Below, piece after piece: positions 36,186 to 49,199 of a DNA stretch of 64,000 bases. The number at the start of each line of letters is the position of its first letter. Positions within the stretch are counted from its first letter, which is position 1. The DNA comes from Trachythela sp. YZ-2020. Its lineage: Eukaryota; Cnidaria; Anthozoa; Malacalcyonacea; Clavulariidae. The stretch lies in assembly GCA_016169945.1 (NCBI GenBank), contig JADLSH010000367.1, positions 4,896,001-4,960,000 of the forward strand, in the 5' to 3' direction. The position numbers and the translations under genes were made by a program. Under the pieces are notes generated by a model, which saw nothing but the letters and a program-made list of their open reading frames with translations, was not told the DNA's origin and did not search any database.

Positions 36186-36556
36186 ATGTATTTCGTATGA
36201 CCGACCAACATTGTATGTATTTCGTATGACCGACCAACATTGTATGTATTCGTATGACTGACCAACATTGTATGTATTTCGTATGACTGACCAACATTGT
36301 ATGTATTTCGTATGACTGACCAACATTGTATGTATTTCGTATGACTGACCAACATTGTATGTATTTCGTATGACTGACCAACATTGTATGTATTTCGTAT
36401 GACAGACCAACATTGTATGTATTTCGTATGACCGACCAACATTGTATGTATTTCGTATGACTGACCAACATTGTATGTATTTCGTATGACCGACCAGCAT
36501 TGTATGTATTTCGTATTACCGACATTGCATGCATTTCGTATGACCCATTTCGTATG
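36186..36556 (+). repeat. 29-bp satellite array, part 3, about 13 copies
   Basis: Same unit and orientation. One unit lacks a T (36250 region) and the last units decay. It includes the shortened CGTATTACCGACATTG variant at about 36513, shared with array 2, which indicates that the blocks derive from one array. Confidence 0.95.
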
Positions 36557-38030
36557 CATGGGAGGGGCTTAATAGAGAAGAGAAATTGATCAATTTCTCC
36601 TTTTAATAAAAGGAAGGGCGTTTATTAGAAAGAGAGAGTGGCTTTGGGGCCGACCATTTAACTTTTGAGGAGGTGGAGGGTTGATTTGTCCTGTGCAAGA
36701 TATTTTTATTTACCTGTGATGAAGAATTTATTTTGATTCTGTGTGAGTTTGACTTTGTATGATTTTGTTTTCGGCTATGCAGGCCATGCAAAATCACCAA
36801 TCCTCCCAGGGGCGTAACTAGTGAGGTGAGTAACCCCCCACCCCCAATGTTTGACAATTGTAACTTTGTAGGGCAAATTTTGCCGTGTTGGTCGGGCAAA
36901 AATACATTCAAGGCAGCCTTGAAGACCAGTTTGGGCAATTTGAATCTAATCTAATACACAACATTTTCTGACCATCATAATTCTATAAAATCTTCCCCCA
37001 AAGTGCATAAAATGACGTCTCAGAGACTCTACATTTCAACATTTTCTGGGGGAGCATGCGCCCATATTCCCATAGTGGCCTCGTGCCTTCAACACTCGAT
37101 ACCTGTGCATTCCCTCTAGCCGCATGAGCGCCCCCCCCCCCCCATAAACCTTTTTGGCTTTTGCCGGGCCCTTTCCATTATGTCTTGACCACGCCCTTTC
37201 TTCGGGAAATCGAAGACAAAGATGAAAGCCTGTTTCAGAGGTTCTGTCATTCAGGATAAGTTCTTAAGGGTATTAAGCAAGCAATAACATTACATTTATA
37301 GTTTTCATATCAGAGAATACAAGAACTATACATCTAAGCGAACTATGTACTAACAATAAGGCAGTCCTATAATCCTAAATAAGCAGTTCGTTTTAACGGC
37401 ATTCCATTCTTGTCGAAATTTTGCTACTGCATACAGGTATCCGTCCACGTCTATTTTTCGTAGCAAACTTAATCAGTTGGCACACACGTCATAACAAACT
37501 TTGCTTTGCATTGAAATGTGGCTCGTATTTTGATCTTAAATGTGGGGATCCAGTGCATGTTATATATTCTACAATAGGTGGATAAGCACTCGTGCAGCAG
37601 ATGATAGTCACCAGGCAGTTATCAGAGTAACAAAATAATGTATGCTCTTTTCACTATATATAGTAGCCTTGTATTTGGCCTAGCTGTAACGCTTACTGAA
37701 ACCCACGTATATTAAGTTGGGTTGTGTCTGAACTACCAACTTATTTGAACGATCTTAGAAGGAAGGCGATATGGTTTGGAGTAGCCTTTGGAGCGAAAAT
37801 TGTATAGATTACGCTGAAACTTCGCCGAATAATTGTGTATTTATGGTATTGTAACCTCCGTTTGTCTGATGGGTAATCTTCGAGTTTTAGAGCCCTTCGA
37901 GTTAAGGCCCGACCACGCCCTAACCACATCCATGACACACCCATTTTTGTCAAGGCTTAACACAATTTGGATCTTTCGAGTTAAGCACCTATTCTCCAAA
38001 TTCGAGTCGGGATCCTTCACGGGAAGTAGT
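36557..38030. other. Intergenic, repeat fragments only
   Basis: Contains the hairpin GAGAAATTGATCAATTTCTC near 36579, a hAT-like left end CAGGGGCGTAACTAG at 36809 without a partner, and a C-run at 37131-37144. The AAGGGCGTTTATTAG words near 36613 recur near 56550-56660. No gene is supported. Confidence 0.5.
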
Positions 38031-38032
38031 CC

Positions 38033-38195
38033 ACATCAGTGGTTCAGTCTTAAAGACAACTATTGTGGTTCATATGTATTGGAAGATAATAGCAATACGT
38101 TTCGAAAGTTGTATGTTTCGTATATTATACGAATTTCTATAATCTTCCAATATATATGAACAATAATAGTTGTTTAGAGACTGAAGCACTGATAA
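38033..38195. repeat. Foldback, about 55-bp arms
   Basis: ATCAGTGGTTCAGTCT … ATATGTATTGGAAGAT on the left and ATCTTCCAATATATAT … AGACTGAAGCACTGAT on the right are imperfect inverted copies around a roughly 45-bp centre. No target duplication could be read. Confidence 0.7.
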
Positions 38196-38667
38196 CCATT
38201 TCCCGCTAGATTATTTCTGTGAAGAATCTAATAGCCGATAAGACGGGGCGACTCGATTTGCGTGGCTCATTTAGATGCTTCAAATGACGAATAGTACACT
38301 TTAAGCAAATACAATATAATATGCAGTTGTTGGAAATGGATTAAGATTTAAGTATAGAAACTTTGCTGCCTATAAATCCACATCCAATCAAGTTTATATT
38401 CTTGTATTTTCGTCATATCTTCATTCTTGCTTGTGCTGCAGTCGGCATTAAATCCTTTCTTGCTCTGTCCGAGATATGCAAATATTTATCATCTCGAAAC
38501 TGCAATAGCAATTTAACAGTGGATCTATATTCTTACCCAGTCAAGCCCTGCATGCCCAATTTATACTTTACTAACTAACAGTTTTAGTATTTTTAAGTAC
38601 ACTATTGTCAGTAAAGCAGTCGTTTTGGCCTGCATGCGATGAAAATTTGAATCGGCTTACTAAAGAA

Positions 38668-38790
38668 AGGCTGATTCCATTCAGTGCAAAATGTCGCGCG
38701 ATCGACCTTGTCAAGGGCTCATAATTCAAAAGAAAAAACGATCGCAAAAAGTCGATCGCGCGACATTTTGCACTGAATGGAAATCAGCCT
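38668..38790. mobile_element. Short foldback MITE with AGGCTGATT ends
   Basis: The ends AGGCTGATTCCATTCAG and CTGAATGGAAATCAGCCT extend to arms of about 45 bp (TGCAAAATGTCGCGCGATCG) with one indel. The flanks are GAA and TAA, so a TWA duplication is possible but degenerate. The AGGCT start resembles the Harbinger-like copy at 9866. Confidence 0.72.
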
Positions 38791-38799
38791 TAAGACTCA

Positions 38800-41197
38800 A
38801 AGACAGGTCAAAACCGATATCGATCTGGTTATTTGACCTCGGTTCGATCGTTAAGATCACTTCAGAAGCGGAACTTTGAAAAACAGTGAGCATGGCCCTC
38901 GCTCACGTCACCAATATTATCATTCTCGTTTATTTGTTTGTTGCCTTCTGGAGTTCTTGGCATATTTAACAAGAAAATTATCGACAAAGTAAAACGAGAC
39001 TCGTGCTGACAATTTCTCTGCGAATATACTTTTTACCTATAACATCACTCTGTGTCAGAAATTGCGTTGCAAACTAAAATGAATTTAACAGTGGATCTAG
39101 CCATCCATACTAGGTGTTTCCACAAGATGCTCGGCAACTTTTCAGCAACTTTTCCTTATATGAGCAACAAATGTTTGAGCTGGCAACTTTTTAATTTAGT
39201 TACGAGCAACAAAGCCAACAATTTCCAAATAATTTGTTATTTTGAGGAATGTAACCGCGAAAATATAGAGATTCGTTATTATATTCAGTTTATCTCCAGT
39301 ACATCTAATTATTACCCGGGCAATTTAATATACGGTAGTTATACTTATTGCAGGAGAATCAACCCCGGAGTTTCTTGACACTTATTCTATTTTCCTCATT
39401 TCTAAAGTACAATGATTATCAGAGGCAGAAAGCCTGCTGAGTAAATATTTTCATTGTCACTATGTACTTAAGAACACTTAGAGTAACTGAAATTGAAGTT
39501 GTGTTAAATTTTCTATTTTATTAACCGTTAACAGTTGACACATTTATGTGTGGTGATCTATGAAATTACTCTTATTGAGAAAGATATGATGACTTAGATA
39601 TTAAATTTCCATAAGATTTTTCAAGCATCTTTTTGGGAAATTTCGAGCATCTTGTGGAAACCCCTACTCCATGTCAAGCGAAAATCCCTATTAAATTCCC
39701 CTTGTAATAGCAAACCTCTAGTGCAGCATCGGCTCTGCATGCCCAATTTGTAGGCTATTTTCAGTAGAACAGTCGTTTTGACCTGCGATGAAAATTTGAA
39801 TATTGACCACTACTGCGCATGGTCGTGAACTTCATCTATACTGGTGATTTTCAGTATATAAACGTTTAGAAACAGCAGATGGTCATCAACTTCAGAAATG
39901 TTGACACATATACAGGAGCAAACAAGATAAACTAGATCTCTCTATTTTATGTATTTGCCACCAAATACAACACTACTACATATAATGAAAAGAATTAACA
40001 TTATCAATACATTCAAACGTTTTTCTCGTTCCTGATTGGTCAAAAGTCCCCGGCTAATTTTCAATATCCGGTGGCTGTCACGTTATTGTCAGCGTGCAAT
40101 ACGTAAAAGGCCACGAAACAATACAAAGCCATCTTCAACGAGTGTTTATTATTTTCTTTTTAAAAGTTATGTGTTTTTATATATATTTTCCCACCGGCCG
40201 CCGGCCGGTCTTGGCTTTCTTATTTGCTCAGCTTCGCTACGGAAGATGACATTGACCTCGGTCTGAATAATTCTTGATATCATGTTCAGTCTCATCGTAA
40301 TTGCTTATTATTTTCTCAATCTGAAAACTATCAGTTGAGCAGTATGAACTTATTGTATCTGCTGCACAATATATATATAGTGCTTAGTGAAACCACCATA
40401 GGAATTCCATCTGAAAACGGAAAATTCTCCAAAAACAAGTTTATAACTGAACGCTGTCCTGATGTCAGTCATGTGAGTACATATAATGATAAATGGTTCA
40501 TTCAAGGGATTGCTTGGGGTCAAAGGGTACGTCATGAATGTGAAGACAAACGATCTATTAGCCTCATATAACTTTCATTAACCTACGTTCCGTTGTGCGT
40601 GTTCTTGTTCCTTCTGATTTAATTATTTGGGTTGATTGTTTTGAAAAGGTTTGAAGGTTTAAAATATGTACTATACACTACTTCTTTTAAACATTCTCAT
40701 CAACAAATACCGTATTTTATGATTAACAGGAATGAAAGCTTGTACGTTTCAGCTATATGTGACCATATGTAAGTCATTTCTCTTGAGCTATATCATACTA
40801 ATGCTGACTTATCATAAATACAAATACAGTCGCCCATCATGAGGTGTCACAATTATTAACGAACTGAAGCAGTGATTTACTTCTTATGGTTTTCTTTTTG
40901 CAGTAGCGTCAATTTGCATTACTAAATACCCAATCATGAACGGGGTTAGAAACTATAACAGAAGAATATGTTGAATTTAATATCAAGAAATCTAATCTAC
41001 ACTCTGTCAGTGGTGTGCATTTTTCTAGCAGTTCTAAATTGTATATCTTCACATAAAAAGATCATGTTTTCTTTATTAAATATTTTGCACAATAACATAA
41101 TGTGTACCTTCAGATTATTATATTTCCCTTTTTTGGGAGTCGATGAAGAGAATATCAATGAAATTTCATGCGGTCAGAGAAAAAAGATTAGTCTGAT
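38800..41197. other. Gene-free stretch
   Basis: No supported gene. Two AT-rich open frames (40335-40571 and 40968-41207) have no family resemblance I can name. A CCGGCCGCCGGCCGG palindrome lies at about 40194-40208. Confidence 0.45.
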
Positions 41198-41237
41198 ATG
41201 TAGTTAATTATCTCAACTTCGTCTCCCAAAAAAAAAA

Positions 41238-41956
<719 letters not shown>

Positions 41957-42025
41957 TTGTCTCAACTTCGTGTTAAAATATATATATTAATATATAGTTT
42001 AGCAAAAGTACATAACGTGCTTATA

Positions 42026-42340
42026 CAGGGTGTCCCAAAAAAGTCCCCCTTTAGAAATCACTCTTGTGCGTTATTATACCTTTGGGAATTTAAAATAGCT
42101 TCTAAAACGAACAGCAACACAAAAATGTCAAATAAACAGTTATGTTAATTTCATGTAAAATAAACAGAAAACCATTTGTTTGTGAAATCGTTTTTCTTGC
42201 TTCGATCGTCGCGTTAAATTATTTGGACGAAGGTAAGTTGTAAATACTTCTGCCGTTCATGTACAATTCAATTAAATTCCCAAAGGTATAATAACGCACA
42301 CGAGTGATTTCTAAAGGGGGACTTTTTGGGGGACACCCTG
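42026..42340 (-). mobile_element. Mariner-like MITE copy B, opposite orientation
   Basis: A 315-bp second copy of the same family, flanked by TA (42024-42025 and 42341-42342). The asymmetric interior segment (TTGTACATGAACGGC … CGTCCAAATAATTTAA) is inverted relative to copy A, so the two sit tail to tail 184 bp apart. Confidence 0.88.
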
Positions 42341-42982
42341 TATAAGCAAACCTATTACAAAGAGATGCCTCACCTAGTTACGGTAATCATGCATATCAAA
42401 TTACATAACAACATGAATATATTATTCTACATGATATGTCAGTTTGCTCTTATTCCAGGTAATATTATATATGCTTGGTATATATATTAGATGTGTTGAA
42501 GAATACTGTTCTGAACGATTGAGGGTTGGGAAGGGGAAACTGGGGTTTATATAAAACTCTAGTTTTATTTCCGCTATGATTTGTCCTTTGCTTTTTTAGC
42601 TTCTTCAAATATTTAATTGTCTTTCAAATTTAACATTTTCCAGTATTTTTCATTCCTTGATTTAATATTTATAAGAGTTAAGCCTCCAATTCAGACTTAA
42701 CAAGCTAGGAAAGTCGCAAAAACGCCATGGACTTACAACGTCCAAAGAAAAGTTGCAAAAATCTCTAGAAGTTACAACATCCCAACACTGAATTCCTCTA
42801 TTCTGCATGGTAAAAAGAATGAGTGGTATCGAAAGGAATGGCTTGAACATTGAGCCCGAAAATTTCTCACAAAATGTGAACCAGCTCAAAGTTGATGAGG
42901 AGTGATGAGTGTTGGCGGTCAAACGCGAGCGAGAGTTGCAACTCTCGTCCTCACTACTAACCGTGGTTTGACCGGGGTTTTA

Positions 42983-44106
42983 GGGACCGGTCATTATTTA
43001 TGGCGGGGGGGTGGCATCGAAGAGAAAGGGTTGGGTAAACAAAATTTTTAGCAAGTAAAAGGTTGGGTAAATGAAAAACAGAGCAACTGAAGTGTTGGGT
43101 AAAAAAAATTGTCAAATCACAACTATTTCAATTACTAAAGACCATATATAAAAAAGCAATGTCAACAGTCAAATTGTCAATACAGTACAAATCAGTCAGA
43201 GTCAGTAGACTCACTATCATGATAATTGTCCAATTTTTTAGGTACAATTGCTGCCCTCGTCCTTCTTTTCTTTGCAAATTTGCTACGCTGTTCTTTCTGC
43301 CTTCTGGCACTTCTTGTCTTCTCAGATTGTAAAACCGAGGCAGCATCAAATCTTTTTCCCAATTGAGAAAGCAAAAATTGCAGATTGTTAACAAGGCTCT
43401 CAACCTCGCTCACAATGGGTGCCAATTGTTCCACAGAGGTGTCTATGAAACCTACTTCACTATCATGCGTCCAAACTTTGGGAGCCATGTTTACATCCAA
43501 CAACTCCTTTCTTTGACCCAATAACGTTGATGAGGTAAATGTGGATACTGCAACAGTCGAAGATGACATAAATGGTGATGAAGATTCTGGCAATGACAGT
43601 GATGATGATATTGTGATCAACAAAATAGGCAGTGGGAGTGAAGAGAGTGATTATGAACATGAAATCGATAGAATGGAACCAGTTGTTGACAGTTCTGACG
43701 AGAACGAAGAAACTCTGCCCCTGGTTGTGATGTTCCAGCTACAATGAGCTATTAAACATTACCCGCCTACAGAGACAGCCGTGTTGCACTGCTGCTACAT
43801 TTATATTAAAACTATCAATTTGAAAACTATCATGCGTACTAATAACTAATCAACCCTATCATCAATCTAAACTGTTCAAACAGTGTCTACAAGAATCGAA
43901 GTCATGACATGTAAATAACATGTATGATAACTTACCACTATCTTTTTGTACAGTTTTCGGCAAGGGGTGGGTATTTATTTTTTAATTGACATTTAAGGTT
44001 GGGTAAAGAAAAATTTTCACTTTTTAATGGTTGGGTCAGTAAATTTTTTACCAAGAAAAACATTTCTCTTCGTAGCAACCCCCCGTCATAAATAATGACC
44101 GGTCCC
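42983..44106. mobile_element. Harbinger-like element, TTA duplication, 1.1 kb
   Basis: Ends GGGACCGGTCATTATTTATG and complement (about 45 bp with few mismatches), flanked by TTA at 42980-42982 and 44107-44109. The interior has a - strand basic open frame (43623-43192; KKRRTR-type end and ESTDSD tail) and a + strand acidic open frame (43541-43747; DGDEDSGNDSDDD-like). Neither is a transposase I recognise. TWA duplication plus GGG ends suggests PIF/Harbinger. Confidence 0.78.
43192..43494 (-). pseudogene. Basic coding relic inside Harbinger-like element
   Basis: The open frame from the MAPKVWTHD region to TDSD* has a heptad-rich helical stretch (LAPIVSEVESLVNNLQFLLSQ) followed by a Lys/Arg-rich block and an acidic end. 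This could be the C-terminal part of a Myb-like DNA-binding protein of the type Harbinger elements carry, which is speculation. No homologue is recognised. The upstream extension of the frame to 43623 is low-complexity and is antisense to the acidic frame. Confidence 0.35.
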
Positions 44107-44277
44107 TTAGTTCCAGTCTGAAGCGACGTCGAGGACTGAACCTAACTGGGGGGACTTACAAACATCTCCACAAAGTGTCCTTCACTGAGGGGGTGCTTAT
44201 ATATGTACCCAGGCGCTTTTAAGGAAAAGAAAATATATAGTTTCCGCTTACCTCAAGGTATCCACTACAGCCATAGG

Positions 44278-44630
44278 CGGCGGAAGATATGTATTATTGG
44301 AGGGGCTTAGAATGTAGCGCCGAAGGCGCTACCAACGTAGTGGGGTCTGGGAAAAATGTTGAAATTTTCCCCAGAAAATTCTCGCCAGAAAATTTTGAAA
44401 TCTAGTATCTCTGAAACCGCATTTCCTGCATTCTGTGGGGAGAATTTCATGGAAATTTCAACGTTACAAGCTTTCATCTCGAGTACTAAAAACATTATAG
44501 TTCAATAATCTAATATTCAACATTTGTTATATAAACATATTTAATTGAAAGACTGAAACAGGGGGGCTTTTTCAAAGTTGGGGGTGGCTTTAGCCCCCTT
44601 AGCCCCTCCAGTTCCGCCGCATATGACCAG
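44278..44630. repeat. Dispersed G-rich repeat family member
   Basis: The inverted ends GGCGGCGGAA and TTCCGCCGC enclose a TGGGGTCTGGG … CCCCAGAAAATT … ATTTCCTGCATTCTG interior. That interior is similar to those at 22200-22330 and 61595-61690. I could not read a clean target duplication. Confidence 0.62.
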
Positions 44631-44857
44631 CCTGTTTCACGCAATAAGCGATCATCAAGTGGTGAGATATACTTAATATGAGTTTATATAAGTTGCAGGG
44701 ATCGCTAATTTAGAATTGGGGAAGGTGGAGTTCCATTGTTTCCATTTGAAACAACAGAGGCGAATGAGGATGTGAAGAAAAAAGGGAGGGAGGGTAGGTG
44801 CGTTAAGACGAGCAATTCCTCCTTGACAAGTTCCTTTTTTTAAACTTTAAGCCCCCT

Positions 44858-45036
44858 ACAGACGAGCGAGTTTTCCTTGGCGAGTTTATTTGTTCGTGTG
44901 TACGGCAAAAACGTTTTCTCGATCAATATTCCGTTGTCTGAGATGACTATATATACCTTTTAAATAAGGCTCCTTGTCAAGTTTTTGTCACACACACGAG
45001 CAAATAAAACTTGTCAAGGAAAACTTGCTCGTCTGT
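44858..45036. repeat. Foldback with CAGACGAGC ends
   Basis: ACAGACGAGCGAGTTTTCC … CGTGTGT (44858-44911) is complementary to ACACACGAGC … GCTCGTCTGT (44990-45036) with a few mismatches. Diverged copies of the ACTTGTCAAG word continue to 45300. Confidence 0.72.
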
Positions 45037-46137
45037 GCGAGGCTTATAAAGCTAGTTCATACCAGCTTCTGAAGAAGGAAAACTTATTCGACTTTTCATG
45101 TGTACGGCTGAACGAAAACTTGCTCGACTGTACTGGGACTTGTCAAGCAAAACTTGTCAATTGGAAATTACATTTATTTGAAATTGCTTTTCAAGAAAAC
45201 CTGTCCAGGAAAACTAGTTAACCGTACAAACAAGAAATTAACTTTGCCAGGATGCTTGTGAAAGACAACTTGCTGGTTTGTACGCGACTTCACAGTAGTC
45301 AGTATACTTTAATTAGATCACAAACTATGACTTTACAGGCGTTGTCACCAGCACGATTCGGGGGTAATATGGTGACTAAATTGATTTGATTTTATACATG
45401 ATTACAATTGGTAGAAGTAATTAACTTTAAAACGACTTGAGTAAAATATATAAGTAAAGAGTAAAGTAAAAAATGCTCGGGGGAACGTACTTGAGTAAAG
45501 AGTACAATTATTTTTTCAAAAATACTGTAAAACGTGGGCGCTTGGGGTGTTTTAACACTAAATCAACAATATTCTGATCTTGTCATCACCTAAACTACTT
45601 CTTACTCTACAGAAATGTACTCTATACCATGCATGAGACTGACTAACTGCTAAGATCACTACAACTCGCAATGGGCATTCGAAATTCATTTGATTTCTCT
45701 ATTTTTTATTTTCAGGGACAAATCAGGTAAAATTTAAGGAATATACAGAAATACTTCGCCACAAACTGAACATAGCGAAATAAAACGTTACATCATAAAA
45801 ACGACTTCGTTTCAAGTAAAAGTACTCTGGGAAAAATTGACTTCGTTACATTCCCATTTCTCAAAGAAATACTCACAGTAATACTCGCGATTCGGGGGCG
45901 CCTGACAGACCGTGGGTATTTTCCCCCCTCTTCCCCCACCTACAGACCTTCACTCCCTGACATTTCAGGCTAATCATCAGATATGCGCATATTATTAAGA
46001 AATTTTAGTTGCACATCTTTTCTATATAGACATAATAGACTATAGTCCTTGCGATCAGTCAATATACATTTTTGTGAGCATATCCATGAGTGCTAAATTT
46101 CACTTGCGCATGCCGAAACTCGTTTAGTTGTAATTAA

Positions 46138-46642
46138 GGCCCGATCAAAAAAAGAACGCAAGTCATCGCAAGTTTTTACTTGCGCTTGCTTGTGCCTCGT
46201 TTGACCACCAACTTGCGATAACTCGCGTTAGCTTGCGAATGATTTGAACTGGTTCAAACTTCATCGCAGGTTTTTGTAAACTTGCGACAAGTTTGAACAC
46301 CAAGCGCAAGTTCAAGCAAGTTTTTCGTGACCAGTTGCCATGGTAACATAAAGCTAGGCTAGTCCCTAGTCCTCTGTGCTCGTGCTCTATTTATCTCTGT
46401 GATTGTTAAAAAAAGCGGGAAACGCCGAAGTCGAATACCGTTCGTTCCAATGCTTCAAAAAACACCGAAAAACTGGAAAAAGTCGACGAAAATGTTTCCA
46501 ATAAGAGTGAGAACATGAAAGAAAAGCACACGGGCTAAATCGCCCTAAATTTATTGCGTATTGTTTGATCGGTCGCGTCGCAAGTCAACGCAAGTCAAAA
46601 CAAGTTTACTTGCGATGACTTGCGTTCTCGTTTGATCGGGCC
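46138..46642. mobile_element. TTAA-flanked MITE, 505 bp
   Basis: Ends GGCCCGATCAAA and TTTGATCGGGCC are flanked by TTAA on both sides (46134-46137 and 46643-46646). The arms continue as AGAACGCAAGTCATCGCAAGT versus its complement. ACTTGCG words recur throughout. A TTAA target fits piggyBac-like elements, though the ends are not classical CCC ends. No transposase. Confidence 0.78.
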
Positions 46643-46649
46643 TTAAGTC

Positions 46650-49170
46650 AACGTCAATAACTATAATTAATTTATACTGTGATTGTCATGGAATATATCA
46701 ACGGTAGTATTATCTTTTTCGGCATTTTGACCGAGATTTACGCCGATTCGTACACACTATGCATTTACTACTAAGTTTATGTGCACCCCTGATTTTTAAT
46801 GTCAAAGTTAAGATTTTTGCTGTCCAAAATGTTTTAGATGATTTTTACCCAATTCAGCACGTTTTCACAGACACAGTAAATTAAAAATCTAACTCAAATA
46901 TTATCTTCCGTTCAATAACCTAGTCTTCGTCGTCTCATTTGTTTCGACATTTCTGATGCGATTAATACGCAATGTGTATTGGTACTCAACATTGGTAAGT
47001 GATGAGTCAGTCACGTCGCTCAACAATAAAACGCAGGAGAGTTTATGAGCAATAACAGCGTGTCCCGTCGACAACAAAATCCCTTTGTTTAACTTTAGGC
47101 TCCAGTGGAAATCGTCGTTTTCAAATATTGACATAGACTCGTGATGGTTGCTGTAGATCAAAGGAGTGCGAAGGCAAATATAAGAGTGCATTAAACACAT
47201 CGAGCGACTGAAAGGTATGCTCATTATTGCTTAGTTTAAGATCGTTTGAAAAATCAACGCAAATAACGCACGCGCATGTCATTATAGGCCTTCATGTGCG
47301 AATGTTGAGAATTACCAAGGGTCTTAGCGTTCCTGTGTGAATACGGATTTGATCTGATTTTCATTGGGATTTTTCCATTAGGGAGGCTCTGTGAACACAA
47401 TAATATAAATGAGATTCCTGTTGAATGACGCCTCCTAAAGATCATCAAAATAGCATCAACATAATTAATGTTTGTAGACTCGTATCAAAGTTTGACGTTT
47501 ACTCACAAAGACTCCTAGAGGAGATGATTGTTTATATTGCGAGAGCTTTGTCTCAACGCGACCGTCATCCTTAATTGCTAATTAACAATTGATAAAGGAT
47601 CATGGAACACAACAACTAGCTAGAGTCCCTAATAAGTTTTTAAAACTTTCCAAGAGCAATTGCAACAAATTCCTCGGATTAATCAGCTCATGTTTTGTAT
47701 ACTGTACACTGTTAGTAAAACAAATACACTTGAGAAGCAGGAACAAGGAAGCATAAAATCTGTGGATAAACTAACTGAATGAAATTTTCTGTTTCGTATC
47801 TTACTTAACAAAATGTTTCGAAGATATTCAATGTGTATCGAAACATTGTTGAAAACAGTTTTCTTTTCATGTAAGACGAGCGAGCTTTTTTGATAAAACT
47901 GCCTCGGACAATTTCTGTCAAGTTATTTTTTGGCTTTTATATCAATAGTATACATTGTATACCGATTAATTGGCAAGATTTTAAACTCGAATTCATCAGG
48001 AACTGCACTGAACACCCTTCGTACCTTACATTGACCATGCAAGATTTGGCTCATTCCTCTCTTCAACTATTCTGTTTTGACAATATATTTATTCTTAAAA
48101 TTACTAACTTCGAAAGCTGTAAGCATCTCATACAGAATCTACACCTTTGGGCCTACCTTATATTTCTATAGGTATGGTTTCTAATGACATTAATTAACCC
48201 TACAAAGTATATATGCATGGTCACTTGTTTAAAATTTTTTTCAATAAGAAAAAATACAGTCATTTTCCTATCGAAAAGATGCCTTTAAGATGTTGTAGCT
48301 CTCCAACTTCATGCAATTTCCCTCATACTTCCCTCGTATCACCGGGTATGGCCCATCATGACACATTCCAGCAAGGTCATAATAAACATGTTAGCAATGA
48401 TTGTACATGGCCTACTCCCCAGGCACCCAGGCCGGTAACGTGACCATGAAATGACCAGTACAATGGCCTGGTTTTTCGCCAGTTACAGATAAAAATACTA
48501 GCCAAAATGTTTTACGGTACACTGACTAAATAAACCATGAATGTTATTTATCCACCAATAAGATATCTTGGCAGCAAATGATGCATGTTCCAATGAAGTA
48601 AGCACTACACCTCCCGGATAAATTGTTTTCTAACTTCAACAAGTGCCAAAATAGTTAAAATGTTTCATTCTGAAAATTTTATAAAATATGCAATGTCTGT
48701 CTGCTTATCATGATCTTAAAAAGTTTGGACTTATAACAGACTGAAACTGAACTAGAAATAGTGTTCTCTTATGTCATTTTGAAAGGAATAGGTCACATGT
48801 AGTGACGGATCTTGGTTAGAATATTTCATTTGGTGAGCATCAATAGGAATACAATACATAATGAAATATATAACATAAACTATAAGATCCGTCATGTCAT
48901 GGTATACAGTTTACATAGAAACGCACCCATTCAGAGTATTTTCCTATGTCAACGGTACACGAAACAATTAGTGGGAATTTAATTGATTGCCTTAAAAAGA
49001 TGTGTGTATACTCTATTGAACTAGGACATCTGTCATCATGCCGTCTTTCCTGTAGACTACCAAGCCACCTGTGATCAAGGTCATTGCTTCTTAATTTCAA
49101 GTATTAATTACTGGGAAAGCCCCTTTCCTGTCAATCTTTCATTTTTGTTTTTAAAATCTATAGTTTTAGA
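46650..49170. other. Gene-free stretch
   Basis: No supported gene, RNA or clear repeat. Open frames here (for example 46901-47224 on the - strand) are short, AT-rich and have no family resemblance. Confidence 0.45.
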
Positions 49171-49177
49171 TGTGGAG

Positions 49178-49199
49178 TAGCCTCCTCCGCGGGCATCTC
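49178..49199 (+). repeat. Lone end of the TAGCCTCCTCCGC MITE family
   Basis: TAGCCTCCTCCGCGGGCATC TCT matches the left end of the Mutator-like copy at 19257 with one change. The matching right end is not intact; a weak GCGGCGGAGATGC complement lies at about 49235-49247. Confidence 0.55.

Noticed and set aside
33292..36556. CRISPR array
   Set aside because: Repeats of 29 bp are directly abutting with no unique spacers, in a eukaryotic genome.
40968..41207. 79-codon frame just upstream of the U2SURP retrocopy
   Set aside because: It has AT-rich composition and no resemblance to U2SURP or another family, and it ends before the retrocopy begins.
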